A DNA stretch of 64,000 nt. It comes from Tractidigestivibacter scatoligenes (GTDB lineage Bacteria; Actinomycetota; Coriobacteriia; Coriobacteriales; Atopobiaceae). Below the pieces are notes generated by a model, which had not been told where the DNA came from, ran no database searches, and saw nothing but the letters and a program-made list of their open reading frames with translations. Positions within the stretch are counted from its first letter, which is position 1. Each line of letters starts with the position of its first letter. The stretch lies in contig NZ_LOJF01000001.1 in NCBI RefSeq assembly GCF_001494635.1, positions 124,001-188,000 on the forward strand, given 5' to 3'. Both the position numbers and the translations under genes were made by a program. Below, piece by piece: positions 43,990 to 53,108 of this stretch.

Positions 43990-45336
43990 ATGATCGATCG
44001 CTATACCCGTCCCGAAATGGGCCGCATCTTCTCGCTGGAGAACAAGTACGCCATCTGGCAAGAGATTGAGGTCCTTGCATGCGAGGCGCAAGCCGAGCTT
44101 GGCAAGATTGGCATCACCAAGGAGGAGGCAGCCTGGATTCGCGAGCACGCCGCCTTTGATAAGGATGAGGTCGACGCCATCGAGGCCGTCACCAACCATG
44201 ATGTCATTGCCTTCCTCACCGACATGGGCCGTCACATCGACGCAGACGTCCCCGAGGGCGACCCCAAGCCCAGCCGCTGGGTCCACTTTGGCATGACCAG
44301 CTCGGACCTTGGCGACACCGCGCTGTGTTACCAGCTGGTGCAGGCAACGGACATCCTGCTTGATGACTGCAAGAAGCTCGGCGAGATTTGCAAGCGCCGT
44401 GCCTTCGAGGAGCGCGAGACCCTCTGCGTTGGGCGCACCCACGGCATCCATGCCGAGCCCATGACCTTTGGCATGAAGTTTGGCAGCTGGGCCTGGGAGC
44501 TTAAGCGCGACTATGACCGCCTTAAGGACGCCCGTGCCAACGTGGCATTTGGTGCTATCTCTGGTGCGGTGGGCACGTACAGCTCGATTGACCCGTTTGT
44601 CGAGGAGTACGTCTGCGAGTACCTTGGCCTGGTGCACGATCCTCTCTCCACGCAGGTCATCTCGCGCGACCACCATGCCTACCTCGCCGGTGTCCTTGCC
44701 ACCACGGCGGCTACCTGCGAGCGCATTGCTACAGAGATTCGCAACCTCCAACGCACCGACACCCTCGAGGTGGAGGAGCCTTTCCGCAAGGGCCAGAAGG
44801 GGAGCTCCGCCATGCCCCACAAGCGCAATCCCATCACTGCCGAGAAGGTCTGTGGCCTCTCTCGCGTAGTAAAGGCCAATGCCCAGGTTGCCTTTGACAA
44901 CGTGGCGCTGTGGCACGAGCGTGACATCTCGCACTCCTCGGCCGAGCGTGTTGCCCAGGCCGATAGCTTCATTGCGCTTGACCACATGTTCCAGTGCCTT
45001 ATCCGCATTGTGGACGGGCTGGTACTCTACCCGCAGCGCATGCTGGCTAACCTCAACAAGACTCGTGGACTCATCTACTCGAGCAAGGTCCTTCTCGCCC
45101 TTGTCGAGACCGGCATCACCCGCGAGGAGGCCTACAAGATCGTTCAGGACGATGCCATGGCAACCTGGCACGAGGTGCAGGACTGCACACCGGGCACGTC
45201 GTTCAAGGACAAGCTCGCCGCAGACAGCCGCTGTACGCTTACTCCGCAGCAGCTCGACGCAATCTTTGATCCGCAGAGCTTCCTTGTACGCAAGGACGTC
45301 GTGTTTGATCGCCTGGAGAAGCTCGAGTTCGAGTAG
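43990..45336 (+). CDS. purB: adenylosuccinate lyase
   Basis: Fumarase-superfamily lyase of 448 aa acting twice in purine synthesis (SAICAR to AICAR, adenylosuccinate to AMP). 'SRWVHFGMTSSDLGDTA', 'VGRTHGIHAEPMTFG', and the signature 'GSSAMPHKRNPITAE' are clear. AAAGGAACGCAG precedes the ATG. It is followed closely by the TSCPD gene. Confidence 0.96.
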   Translation: MIDRYTRPEMGRIFSLENKYAIWQEIEVLACEAQAELGKIGITKEEAAWIREHAAFDKDEVDAIEAVTNHDVIAFLTDMGRHIDADVPEGDPKPSRWVHFGMTSSDLGDTALCYQLVQATDILLDDCKKLGEICKRRAFEERETLCVGRTHGIHAEPMTFGMKFGSWAWELKRDYDRLKDARANVAFGAISGAVGTYSSIDPFVEEYVCEYLGLVHDPLSTQVISRDHHAYLAGVLATTAATCERIATEIRNLQRTDTLEVEEPFRKGQKGSSAMPHKRNPITAEKVCGLSRVVKANAQVAFDNVALWHERDISHSSAERVAQADSFIALDHMFQCLIRIVDGLVLYPQRMLANLNKTRGLIYSSKVLLALVETGITREEAYKIVQDDAMATWHEVQDCTPGTSFKDKLAADSRCTLTPQQLDAIFDPQSFLVRKDVVFDRLEKLEFE

Positions 45337-45388
45337 ATGGTTGTACCAGCGTTTTTCTCGCCACTCATGACCAATAAGAGGGGAATCC

Positions 45389-45655
45389 ATGTTCCACTAT
45401 GACTTCCGGCCTCGAGGCGTCTGCTCGCAGGCCATCCACGTTGACCTGAGTGATGACGGTTCCACCATCGAGGGCGTTGCCTTTGATGGCGGCTGCAACG
45501 GCAACCTTAAGGCCATTGGCAAGCTGGTTAAGGGCCAGCCCGTCGACCAGGTTGCAAACACCCTTGAGGGCAACACCTGTGGCCCCCGCCGCACCTCCTG
45601 CGCAGACCAGCTGAGCCACGCCCTGCGCGAGGCCCAGTCCGCGGCGCGCGCCTAG
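45389..45655 (+). CDS. TSCPD domain protein (TIGR03905 type)
   Basis: 88-aa protein with the Cys-rich TSCPD domain also found in some ribonucleotide reductases ('VCSQAIHVDL', 'FDGGCNGNL', 'GNTCGPRRTSCADQL'). Cys residues at about 12, 31, 63 and 69 could bind metal. GGGGAATCC lies upstream. Its job as a free-standing protein is not known. It precedes the Tat lipoprotein gene by 9 bp. Confidence 0.88.
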   Translation: MFHYDFRPRGVCSQAIHVDLSDDGSTIEGVAFDGGCNGNLKAIGKLVKGQPVDQVANTLEGNTCGPRRTSCADQLSHALREAQSAARA

Positions 45656-45664
45656 GAGCTCGAC

Positions 45665-46906
45665 GTGCTTGGCCACCGCCACACACAAGCGTCCCACCGT
45701 GCGGGCATCTCTCGACGCTCGTTCTTCAAGACGGGCGTTGCGGCTGCCTCTGCCGCTGCAACCATAGGTGTCCTAGCGGGCTGCACAAACACCGCGCAGG
45801 ACACGGCGGACACGGCCGAGCCCGTCAACGTCTCTGAAGACACGGGCACAAGCGTCCTCGATACCTTCACCTCGGTCGACCTGCCCTACTCTGCAAGCAA
45901 CCAGTGGACGCTGCCCCTGGGTAACGTTCTGCATCCTGCCGAGGGCGTGTGGCTTCCTGTTACTACGGCTGGGGCCTCCTCTAATCCCATGGTGGTGGCC
46001 TCGGCCTTCTCGACCTCATCGGGCGAGCTCAAAGAGGTCGTCACCAAGACTGTCACGGGTACCACTACCTCGGTAATCTATAGCGTTGCCTGCTCGGATT
46101 CGGTATACGCATGGGTTGAGCTGGACATGATCACCCGCGAGTGGAGCCTCTTTGCCTCGGCGTTCTCAAACGGCGCCCTTACGGGCGAGACCAAGACCCT
46201 CTGGCAGGCAGACTCCGACTGGGACCCCGCTCCCGTTGCCTGTAGCGGAACCTCTGTTATCTGGCAGGTGCAGCCTTCAACCTCTGGCTCGAAAACCGCT
46301 GAGACCTCCTACTGCTATCTCTGGACCGTTGGCTCCTCCGACGCTCAAGCCGTCGTGGAGTCGCCGGGCCGCTTTGCCACCTCGCCTGCCGTCTGCGGTG
46401 ACTGGGTTGTCCTTGCTCCCCGCGTGCGCGCGAGCGAGGGAACCTACTACGGGGTCACCGCCTATACCATCGCCGATGGTCTTCAGACCAAGGTGGACCA
46501 GCTTGTGATGCCCGCCTCGGTTAAGCCTTTCAGAGCCTGCCGCATGGGTGAGAAGTTTGTGGTCTCCGTAGAGGCAAACTACAGCTCGGGTGGCCTTCTT
46601 GGCAACATGGGCACCTATATCGGGTCGAGTGACGGCAGCGATTTTCTCTACCTCTCCCGCGAGCCGTTCGAGTGCGCAGCGGCTGGCAAAAACGGCGTCT
46701 ACTTCATCAAAAGTCGTTCTTCCTACATTGTGGTTAACGCCAACGACCAAACCTACAGCGTGCTTTCCTCGGTCGATAGGAGCGTGGACTATGGCGAGTA
46801 CCCGGCGCGTGTTGGCGAGTGCAACACCTTTGTGACGTTCTCGTCGGTCAAGGACGCCACCACCGGCTACCCCGCTTCCGTAATTGTGAGAACCTTCCCC
46901 CTATAG
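45665..46906 (+). CDS. Tat-exported lipoprotein of unknown function
   Basis: 413 aa. The N-terminus carries a twin-arginine motif SRRSFFK, a hydrophobic stretch and the lipobox LAGC, with Cys at about residue 41, so the mature protein should be lipid-anchored outside. The rest is rich in Ser, Thr, Val and Trp and has repeated beta-strand motifs ('SVIYSVACSDSVYAWVEL', 'CGDWVVLAPRV'), suggesting a beta-propeller-like domain. I do not recognise a family. GTG at 45665 has AGGAG upstream and follows the TSCPD gene by 9 bp. Confidence 0.8.
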   Translation: MLGHRHTQASHRAGISRRSFFKTGVAAASAAATIGVLAGCTNTAQDTADTAEPVNVSEDTGTSVLDTFTSVDLPYSASNQWTLPLGNVLHPAEGVWLPVTTAGASSNPMVVASAFSTSSGELKEVVTKTVTGTTTSVIYSVACSDSVYAWVELDMITREWSLFASAFSNGALTGETKTLWQADSDWDPAPVACSGTSVIWQVQPSTSGSKTAETSYCYLWTVGSSDAQAVVESPGRFATSPAVCGDWVVLAPRVRASEGTYYGVTAYTIADGLQTKVDQLVMPASVKPFRACRMGEKFVVSVEANYSSGGLLGNMGTYIGSSDGSDFLYLSREPFECAAAGKNGVYFIKSRSSYIVVNANDQTYSVLSSVDRSVDYGEYPARVGECNTFVTFSSVKDATTGYPASVIVRTFPL

Positions 46907-46936
46907 CTTGGTTCGACTTTGGGCCTAGTGGGGTAC

Positions 46937-46958
46937 ACTACTATGGAACTACTATGGA
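46937..46958. promoter_or_regulatory. two perfect tandem 11-bp repeats, candidate response-regulator operator
   Basis: ACTACTATGGA occurs twice with no gap, immediately after a TACACT that looks like a -10 box (46934-46939). OmpR/PhoB-type regulators bind tandem half-sites with 11-bp spacing. The repeat lies 52 bp upstream of the response regulator gene, suggesting autoregulation. Confidence 0.6.
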
Positions 46959-47010
46959 AACGGTGGGTTTCATCTATCCATCGAGCGTTGCCAAGCTTAA
47001 AGGAGGCCGT

Positions 47011-47748
47011 ATGGCTTCAGACGAGAAGAAGATTCTGCTGGTAGAAGACGAGAAGGCAATCCGTGACGTCGTGGCCGCCTACCTCGACCACGAGAACTAT
47101 ATCGTGCGCGGTGTCGGCGACGGCCAGAGCGCCGTCGAGGAGTTTGAGAAGCACTCGTTTGACCTTGTGATTCTCGACCTCATGCTCCCCAAGCTCTCTG
47201 GCGAGCGCGTATGCCGTGCCATCCGTGAAACCTCTAATGTGCCTATCATCATGCTTACCGCCAAGGGCGAGGTCGAGGACCGCGTTATTGGCCTTGAGCT
47301 TGGTGCCGACGACTATCTCATCAAGCCCTTCTCGCCGCGTGAGCTCATCGCCCGCGTGCGCGCGCTGCTGCGTCGCGCCCACACCGAGACCGAGCCCCAG
47401 CTTGAGGTTCTGGACTTTGGCGATCTTGTCATCGACATCTCCGGCCACAAGGTCATGGTCGAGGGCAAGGAGGTTGACCTCACCGCCTCCGAGTTCAAGC
47501 TTCTCACCACGCTTGCCCGCTATCCCGGCCGCGTCTACACGCGCATGGAGCTGGTTGAGAAGGTCCTCGGCTATGACTTCGAGGGCTACGAGCGCACCAT
47601 CGACTCCCACGTAAAGAACCTGCGCGCCAAGCTCGGCGACGACCCGCGCAACCCGCGCTGGCTCTACACCGTTCACGGCGTTGGCTATCGCTTTGAGGCT
47701 CCCCAGGCCGACGACAAGGCCAAGGCGGCCAAGGCCAAAGCCGAGTAG
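47011..47748 (+). CDS. OmpR/PhoB-family response regulator
   Basis: 245-aa regulator: receiver domain 1-120 with acidic pocket 'LLVEDEKA', phospho-Asp in 'LVILDLMLPKLSG' and 'TAKGEVEDRVIGLELGADDYLIKPF', then a winged-helix effector (about 130-232) ending 'RWLYTVHGVGYRFE', with a short Ala/Lys tail. ATG at 47011 has AAAGGAGG upstream. It is followed after 9 bp by its kinase. The signal and targets are unknown. Confidence 0.95.
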   Translation: MASDEKKILLVEDEKAIRDVVAAYLDHENYIVRGVGDGQSAVEEFEKHSFDLVILDLMLPKLSGERVCRAIRETSNVPIIMLTAKGEVEDRVIGLELGADDYLIKPFSPRELIARVRALLRRAHTETEPQLEVLDFGDLVIDISGHKVMVEGKEVDLTASEFKLLTTLARYPGRVYTRMELVEKVLGYDFEGYERTIDSHVKNLRAKLGDDPRNPRWLYTVHGVGYRFEAPQADDKAKAAKAKAE

Positions 47749-47757
47749 GAGGCCAGC

Positions 47758-49299
47758 GTGGCCTCGCATGGACCAAGTAACGATCGCGCGGCCGGTGGTG
47801 GTTCTGAGGCCACCACGGGCCGTGGCTCGTTTAACACGATAAAGCCAGACCCCAAGCACAGCTGGACCTACTCGACCAAGTTGGCCATCTCGTTCGCGCT
47901 TACCGCGGTCATGACGGCGGCCATCTTCGTGATGGTCCTGGCGGTGGTGTGGGAGAGCCAGTTTAAGGCCTATACCAGAAGCAACATGCAGTCGCTCGCC
48001 CAGTCGGCGGCTGATACGCTGGCCATTGGGTATGACACGGCCGGGGGCTGGACGCCAGGGGTTATCGCCAACGCGTCCTCCTTCTCGGTCTCCTCGCCAG
48101 ACGTTGGGCTCCAGGTGCTCGACGCGGACGGCAACATCATCTACGACGACACGCTGGGAATGTCTCGCCATGGCGATTCCGGCGTTACCACCACGGGGAC
48201 AAGTACGGTGCCCACGGCTTCGGAGTCTGTAGTGACGGCCAGCGTGGTTGACTCCGAGGGAGAGATGGTGGGTACGGTGCGGCTCTGGGCCTTTGGCTCG
48301 GATGCGCTCCTCACTTCCTCAGATGCCAAGTTCCGTGCGAGCTCCTACAGCGCCATTGCCGCAGCCGCGGCCATTGCTGTGGTGCTCGCGGTAATCATTG
48401 GCTACTTTGTCTCGCGCTCGCTCACCAAGCCCATCCAGCGCATCACGCGTACAGCCTCGCAGATTAGAAACGGTGACCTCACCGCTCGCACGGGCGTGCG
48501 CGGCACGGACGAGATTGGCCAGCTTGGTGAGACCTTCGATGACATGGCAACCTCGCTCGAGAAGGACCTCAAGCTCGAGCACCGCCTTACCAGCGACGTT
48601 GCGCACGAGCTGCGAACCCCGCTCATGGCAATCCTCGCGACCGTCGAAGCCATGCAGGACGGTGTCCTGCCCGCAGACGACGAGCACCTGGAGACCCTTG
48701 CGTCCGAGACGCGCCGTCTTTCTCGCCTTGTCGACGCCATGCTCAAGCTCTCGCGCCTCGAGAACGGCACGACGGAGCTCAAGGTGGAGCGCACCGACGT
48801 GGTCTATCTGGTCAAAAGCCTCGTGAGCTCGCAGCACCAGCTCTTCCACGAGAAGGGCTTGCACCTGCGCTTCAAGGACGACACGGCTCATGGCGAGTGC
48901 CAGGCGGACGTCGACCCGGACCTTATCCGCGAGGCCGTGGTCAACCTCATGAGCAACGCCATGCGCTACACCGACGAGGACGGCTGGGTTGTTGTCTCGG
49001 TTGGCTCTGACCACTCGGACGCCATCATCTCGGTGCGCGACACGGGCATTGGCATTGCCAAGGAGGACATCCCGCAGACCTTCTCGCGCTTCTGGCGCTC
49101 GGATGTAAGCCGAGAGCGGGTCTCAGGCGGCTTGGGCGTGGGCCTCTCCATTACCAAGGAGATTGTGGACCGGCATAACGGAACCATCTCGGTTGACTCC
49201 GAGCTGGGCAAGGGCACCACGTTCACCATCCGCGTGCCTCTCAACCGCGGGCGGCGCAATCTCAAGCAGGCGCTGCAGGAGAAGCAACAGGAGAAGTAG
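47758..49299 (+). CDS. sensor histidine kinase (HAMP-HisKA-HATPase)
   Basis: 513-aa membrane kinase and partner of the preceding regulator. Transmembrane segments at about 42-65 and 200-222 flank an extracytoplasmic sensor loop of ~135 residues. HAMP follows ('FVSRSLTKPIQRITRTASQI'), then the phospho-His in 'SDVAHELRTPLMAI' and the ATPase motifs 'NLMSNAMRYT', 'VRDTGIGIAKED' and 'GGLGVGLSITKEIV'. GTG at 47758 has AGGAGG upstream. The sensor loop shows no family I recognise. Confidence 0.94.
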   Translation: MASHGPSNDRAAGGGSEATTGRGSFNTIKPDPKHSWTYSTKLAISFALTAVMTAAIFVMVLAVVWESQFKAYTRSNMQSLAQSAADTLAIGYDTAGGWTPGVIANASSFSVSSPDVGLQVLDADGNIIYDDTLGMSRHGDSGVTTTGTSTVPTASESVVTASVVDSEGEMVGTVRLWAFGSDALLTSSDAKFRASSYSAIAAAAAIAVVLAVIIGYFVSRSLTKPIQRITRTASQIRNGDLTARTGVRGTDEIGQLGETFDDMATSLEKDLKLEHRLTSDVAHELRTPLMAILATVEAMQDGVLPADDEHLETLASETRRLSRLVDAMLKLSRLENGTTELKVERTDVVYLVKSLVSSQHQLFHEKGLHLRFKDDTAHGECQADVDPDLIREAVVNLMSNAMRYTDEDGWVVVSVGSDHSDAIISVRDTGIGIAKEDIPQTFSRFWRSDVSRERVSGGLGVGLSITKEIVDRHNGTISVDSELGKGTTFTIRVPLNRGRRNLKQALQEKQQEK

Positions 49300-49411
49300 G
49301 GGTTACTGCGACAGAGGCGCTCTGATGTGCTCGACCTCTGCGGGCGTGCGCTACACTACTCACTGCGTGCCTGACCAGCGGGCGCACTATCAACAGGAAA
49401 CGAGGTCTATC

Positions 49412-50308
49412 GTGGCAGACATCGAGCTTCGCCCGGATTCCCATGGCAAGGTCCGCGACATCTATGACTGCGGGGACGCCCTGCTCATGGTCGCATCGGA
49501 TCGCATCAGCGCGTTTGACTACATTCTTCCGGACGAGATTCCCTATAAGGGTGAGATTCTCACGCGCATCTCGGCCTTCTGGTTTGAGCGCTTTGCCGAC
49601 CTCATGCCCAACCACCTGATCTCGATGGACGTCGCCGACTACCCCGCAGAGTACCACCGCTACGCAAGCTACCTTGCCGGCCGCTCCATGCTGGTCAAGA
49701 AGGCAAAGACCATCCCCATCGAGTGCATCGTGCGCGGGTATCTCACCGGCTCAGGCAAGAAGACCTATGACGCCAACGGTACCGTCTGCGGCATCAAGCT
49801 TCCCGGTGGCCTGGTGGAGGCGTCCAAGCTCCCTGAGCCCATCTTTACCCCGTCGACCAAGGCGGCCCTGGGCGACCACGACGAGAACATCTCGTTTGAG
49901 CGCTGCGCCCAGATCGTGGGCGAGGAGACCGCGGCCCAGCTGCGCGACGCTTCTCTCGCCATCTATAAGGCGGCGGCTGAGTACGCAGCCACGCGCGGCA
50001 TCATCATTGCCGATACCAAGTTTGAGTTTGGCTTCATCGACGACAAGCTCACGCTTATCGACGAGTGCCTCACGCCGGATTCCAGCCGCTTCTGGCCTGC
50101 CGATGGCTACCAGCCCGGCCACGTCCAGCCCAGCTACGACAAGCAGTATGTGCGCGACTGGCTCAAGGCAAACTGGGACATGACCGGCGAGCCGCCCCAC
50201 CTTCCCAAGGACGTCATCGAGGGAACGTCCAGCCGCTACCAGGAGGCGTTCCAGATTATCACCGGCCACGAGTTTGAGCCCATGAAGGAGTCCCATGTCA
50301 CTGCGTGA
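49412..50308 (+). CDS. purC: SAICAR synthase (phosphoribosylaminoimidazole-succinocarboxamide synthase)
   Basis: 298-aa enzyme joining CAIR and aspartate with ATP in purine synthesis. 'GKVRDIYDCGDALLMVASDRISAFDYILPD' motifs, 'VRGYLTGSGKKTYD', 'DTKFEFGFIDDKLTLIDECLTPDSSRFWP' (quoted discontinuously) match the long form. GTG at 49412 has GAGG upstream and fits the family N-terminus. It overlaps the next gene by 14 bp. purB is 4 kb away on the same strand. Confidence 0.95.
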   Translation: MADIELRPDSHGKVRDIYDCGDALLMVASDRISAFDYILPDEIPYKGEILTRISAFWFERFADLMPNHLISMDVADYPAEYHRYASYLAGRSMLVKKAKTIPIECIVRGYLTGSGKKTYDANGTVCGIKLPGGLVEASKLPEPIFTPSTKAALGDHDENISFERCAQIVGEETAAQLRDASLAIYKAAAEYAATRGIIIADTKFEFGFIDDKLTLIDECLTPDSSRFWPADGYQPGHVQPSYDKQYVRDWLKANWDMTGEPPHLPKDVIEGTSSRYQEAFQIITGHEFEPMKESHVTA

Positions 50309-51062
50309 TACCATCGACGGCGCCCGCAAGGAGGCGCAGGAGGCTGGCGGCCTGAGCGGCAACGTTAAGCCTGCCGCCGATGCCGCCAAGGCCGAGAAGC
50401 CCGAGCGCGGCGCAAAGGCCGAGAAGTCCGGAAAGGACGAGGCCGAGAAGCGCGACCCCATGACCACCAGGAGCTATCGCAGCTCTGCGGCCGGCGCCAA
50501 GCCCAGCCGCGAGGCGGCCTCGACGGTTCGCGCAGCATCTTCCGGCTCCTCCGCCGGCATGGGCGGCATGGGCGGCGGCCTCTTTGGCGGAGGCAACAGT
50601 CCGGCCCAGAAGGAGGCCCGCAAGGAGGAGAAGCGCAAGCAGCGCGAGGAGGAGGACTTCCGCCAGCGCGGCTACGACCTTATCCTTCGCACTAATGAGG
50701 AGTACCGTCGCACCGACCGCACATGGTGGATTCTCATTGGCGTTGGCTTTGGCATGACCATCGTCTCGCTGATTCTGGTGTGGGCATTCCCTGCCGACAG
50801 CACCGACTACCAGACTGTTGTTGGCATTGCCTCGGTGGCGTCGCTGGTGCTTGCGTATGGCCTTATCATTGGCGCCTTCGTGTACGACTGGCGCGTGCGT
50901 CGCCCCGTTCGCAAGGCTACCGAGCGCAAGGTTGCTGGGTATAGCGACAAGAAGCTCGCAGAGCTCTTCGAGGCCGAGCGTCGGCGCGAGAACGCGGCGC
51001 AGGCTGCGCGCCAGGCCGAGAAGGAAGCCGCAAAGGAGCGTCGTACCAACAAGAAGAAGTAG
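50295..51062 (+). CDS. small two-helix membrane protein with low-complexity N-terminus
   Basis: 255 aa. The first ~125 residues are low-complexity (Ala, Lys, Glu, Gly, Ser) with a Gly/Met-rich patch 'GMGGMGGGLFGGGN'. Two hydrophobic helices at about 142-160 and 175-197 follow, then a charged coiled-coil tail rich in Glu, Arg, Ala and Lys. ATG at 50295 overlaps purC. I do not recognise a family. Confidence 0.75.
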   Translation: MSLRDTIDGARKEAQEAGGLSGNVKPAADAAKAEKPERGAKAEKSGKDEAEKRDPMTTRSYRSSAAGAKPSREAASTVRAASSGSSAGMGGMGGGLFGGGNSPAQKEARKEEKRKQREEEDFRQRGYDLILRTNEEYRRTDRTWWILIGVGFGMTIVSLILVWAFPADSTDYQTVVGIASVASLVLAYGLIIGAFVYDWRVRRPVRKATERKVAGYSDKKLAELFEAERRRENAAQAARQAEKEAAKERRTNKKK

Positions 51063-51113
51063 GCTTGTACCATGGCATACGCCGTTTGTCGATGGTAGAA
51101 TGTCTTCTCGCAC

Positions 51114-51189
51114 GCCCTCGTAGCTCAGGGGATAGAGCACAGGTTTCCTAAACCTGGTGTCGGCCGTTCGAATCGGCCCGGGGGCACCA
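51114..51189 (+). tRNA. tRNA-Arg (CCT)
   Basis: 76-nt cloverleaf: GCCCTCG acceptor paired with CGGGGGC, anticodon loop TTTCCTAAA giving CCT, encoded CCA. Confidence 0.95.
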
Positions 51190-51198
51190 CGAATCGTC

Positions 51199-51240
51199 GC
51201 AGGCCAGGGCCTTTAGGGGCTCTGGCCCGCTTGCTTTTTT
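51199..51240 (+). terminator. terminator after tRNA-Arg
   Basis: GGCCAGGGCC pairs imperfectly with GGGCTCTGGCC around a short loop, and TTTTTT follows at about 51234-51239. Confidence 0.75.
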
Positions 51241-51543
51241 GTGTCGGCGCGCCAGGTACGAAGCCGTGCGAGAAGCGCGCCTGCTGGAATCGCCACTTCT
51301 TACTTGCAAGAATTGCCCTTCGCGCGAGATTTTGCCGCCCGAAGGGCCGTTTTGTACGTGATTGCTTCGATAGCGCTCTCTCCGGCGCCGTTTTCTCGCC
51401 GGAGGGCGAGTTTCCGCAGGAGAGCGTGGGCGCGCAATTCCCCCCTTCGGCGTCATGCGCCTCCCTACGGCTGGTACCGCATGAGCGCTACACTCAAACC
51501 ATCACCGTGCCGTCACCCCACAACCGCTGGTGAAGGGGGAACC
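51241..51543. other. gene-poor leader region before the AlbA_2 gene with two hairpins
   Basis: About 300 bp with no supported gene. GCCCTTCG...CGAAGGGC (about 51317-51346) followed by CGTTTT, and CTCCGGCG...CGCCGGAG (about 51381-51405), form two hairpins. They may be terminators of an upstream transcript or a structured 5' leader. No confident promoter is seen. Confidence 0.4.
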
Positions 51544-52806
51544 ATGTTTAGCCCGTTTCGCGACGAGCAAGGTCGGCCCAAAGCGATTGGCGATGTGACC
51601 TGGGAGGACCTTGCCCAACTCTCGGATCTTGAGGAAGGCTTTGTCCTGGAGTTCAAGCAGACCTTTGGTCCCAGCGTGCGCAGGAAGATTCCCAAGATTG
51701 TGGCGTCGTTCTCGAACTCGCGCGGCGGCTGGCTGGTGATTGGCATTGCGGATGACTCCCGCGAGGTCATGCCCGTCCCGCGAGGCACCGCAGACGTTAG
51801 CCAGGTGATAGGCGAGCTCTGCCGCCGTCACGTCTCGCCAGCACCGCACTTTGAGGTTCGCTTCCTAGCGGACCCATCGGATGACAATTGCGGCGTAATT
51901 CTGGTGCGCATTGACGAGGGGGATTTCCCGCCATACGTTGCTGACGGTATCGTCGAGATACGCGAGGGCTCAACCTCAGGGCCGGCCGACGGAACCGCGC
52001 TGGTAGACCTCTACGATCGCGCGACAAGCCGACGCCTGGACGTGCGCCGCTTCTGCCGCCGGACGGTCTACTATCCCATGGCAGATGACGCGGTAGACCC
52101 CGTTGCCCTCTTTGACCTCTACCTCTTTAGACTCGGTCCAGAGGCCGAGGAGGTCAATTCCCGCGCAAGCATCAACGAGGGTGCCGCTGCAATGCGCGCA
52201 GCCTTCGATTGCTACGGGATTGGCTGCCGCATCCAGCATGCGCACGACAGCCTGGTGTTTAGAACTTCTCAGCGAGACGAGACGGTCGTTGCGCATTCGG
52301 CAATCGAGCTCTTTCCCAACGAGTCTATGAAGCTCTCGGTACCTGCGGTTATGGTCACGGGAGAAGAGCGCGAACAAGCTCTGCAATCTCTCGCGGAGCG
52401 CACGCTCTTCTCGCCGCGGTCGGATGCGCGTCTGATGGACGCTACTGCCACGCTGCGCCGCGTGACGAGAATGGCGTCACTGCTCGATCGCTACGTGCGG
52501 CTGCGCGGCCTCTCTTGGCGGGAGTTTGCGGTGGCATACGAGCTTGAGCACATGGCTGGCGTAACCCTTTGGTCGGCAAACGAGACGTACCTTGGCTACG
52601 CGGCTCGGCATGGCGCCCTCTACTGCGCGAGCACTGACTGCATCTCGCGCGTTCGCTACCTCGACGATGGTGCGCACGAGACGTTCCGTGCGCGTCAGTT
52701 TGCGGGCAGCCACTTCTTCGAGGCATGTGGCCTACCGCTTGGCTCTCCCGATCCCGATGACGTGGAGCTGGTGAACGCCCTACTCAGCACCAGCGGGGAA
52801 CGGTAG
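51544..52806 (+). CDS. AlbA_2 (Schlafen-type) domain protein
   Basis: 420 aa. The N-terminal 130 residues match the AlbA_2 nucleic-acid-binding/putative ATP-dependent helicase-linked domain: 'EGFVLEFKQTFGPSVRRKIPKIVASFSNSRGGWLVIGIAD' (pattern, quoted in part), then 'PPYVADGIVEIREGSTS'. The remainder is not recognised. It lacks the C-terminal HTH often seen in the family. ATG at 51544 has AAGGGGGAA upstream. Family members occur as regulators or defence components; here the role is unknown, but it sits next to a restriction-modification pair. Confidence 0.8.
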   Translation: MFSPFRDEQGRPKAIGDVTWEDLAQLSDLEEGFVLEFKQTFGPSVRRKIPKIVASFSNSRGGWLVIGIADDSREVMPVPRGTADVSQVIGELCRRHVSPAPHFEVRFLADPSDDNCGVILVRIDEGDFPPYVADGIVEIREGSTSGPADGTALVDLYDRATSRRLDVRRFCRRTVYYPMADDAVDPVALFDLYLFRLGPEAEEVNSRASINEGAAAMRAAFDCYGIGCRIQHAHDSLVFRTSQRDETVVAHSAIELFPNESMKLSVPAVMVTGEEREQALQSLAERTLFSPRSDARLMDATATLRRVTRMASLLDRYVRLRGLSWREFAVAYELEHMAGVTLWSANETYLGYAARHGALYCASTDCISRVRYLDDGAHETFRARQFAGSHFFEACGLPLGSPDPDDVELVNALLSTSGER

Positions 52807-53108
52807 GGGAGAGACCCAAGACGGCTTTGCGCCCAGCACTGCCTGCGTGGCTGCCTTGGTTGGCACAGCGTCGAACCCACGTACCTTACAACTGTGGAGC
52901 AACAAACCTTGCAATTGTGGAACTTGCTACCCCGCAATCTAGGAAGCTTCTGGGTGAAGCACGACTAGCTCACTTGCCGGAAAAAGGCCTGAATGAGAAC
53001 TACGCACGGTCGAGTGCCGGCCTCATAGACAACTGGGCTTTTGCACGCCTCGCTCCTTACCGTGCGTAGTTCCTTGCGTAGCAGCACAACATGAATTGAA
53101 GCCGCCCG
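52807..53108. other. spacer between AlbA_2 gene and methyltransferase, with inverted repeats
   Basis: No supported gene. It contains the inverted repeat AACTACGCACGGT (52998-53010) and ACCGTGCGTAGTT (53059-53071), 13 bp each, and a pair of related CAA(C/T)TGTGGA motifs near 52890-52920. The 13-bp repeats may be a terminator for the methyltransferase gene or a remnant of a mobile boundary. Confidence 0.45.

Noticed and set aside
43891-45390. A 499-codon open frame antisense to purB
   Set aside because: purB carries all family signatures; the antisense frame is a shadow.
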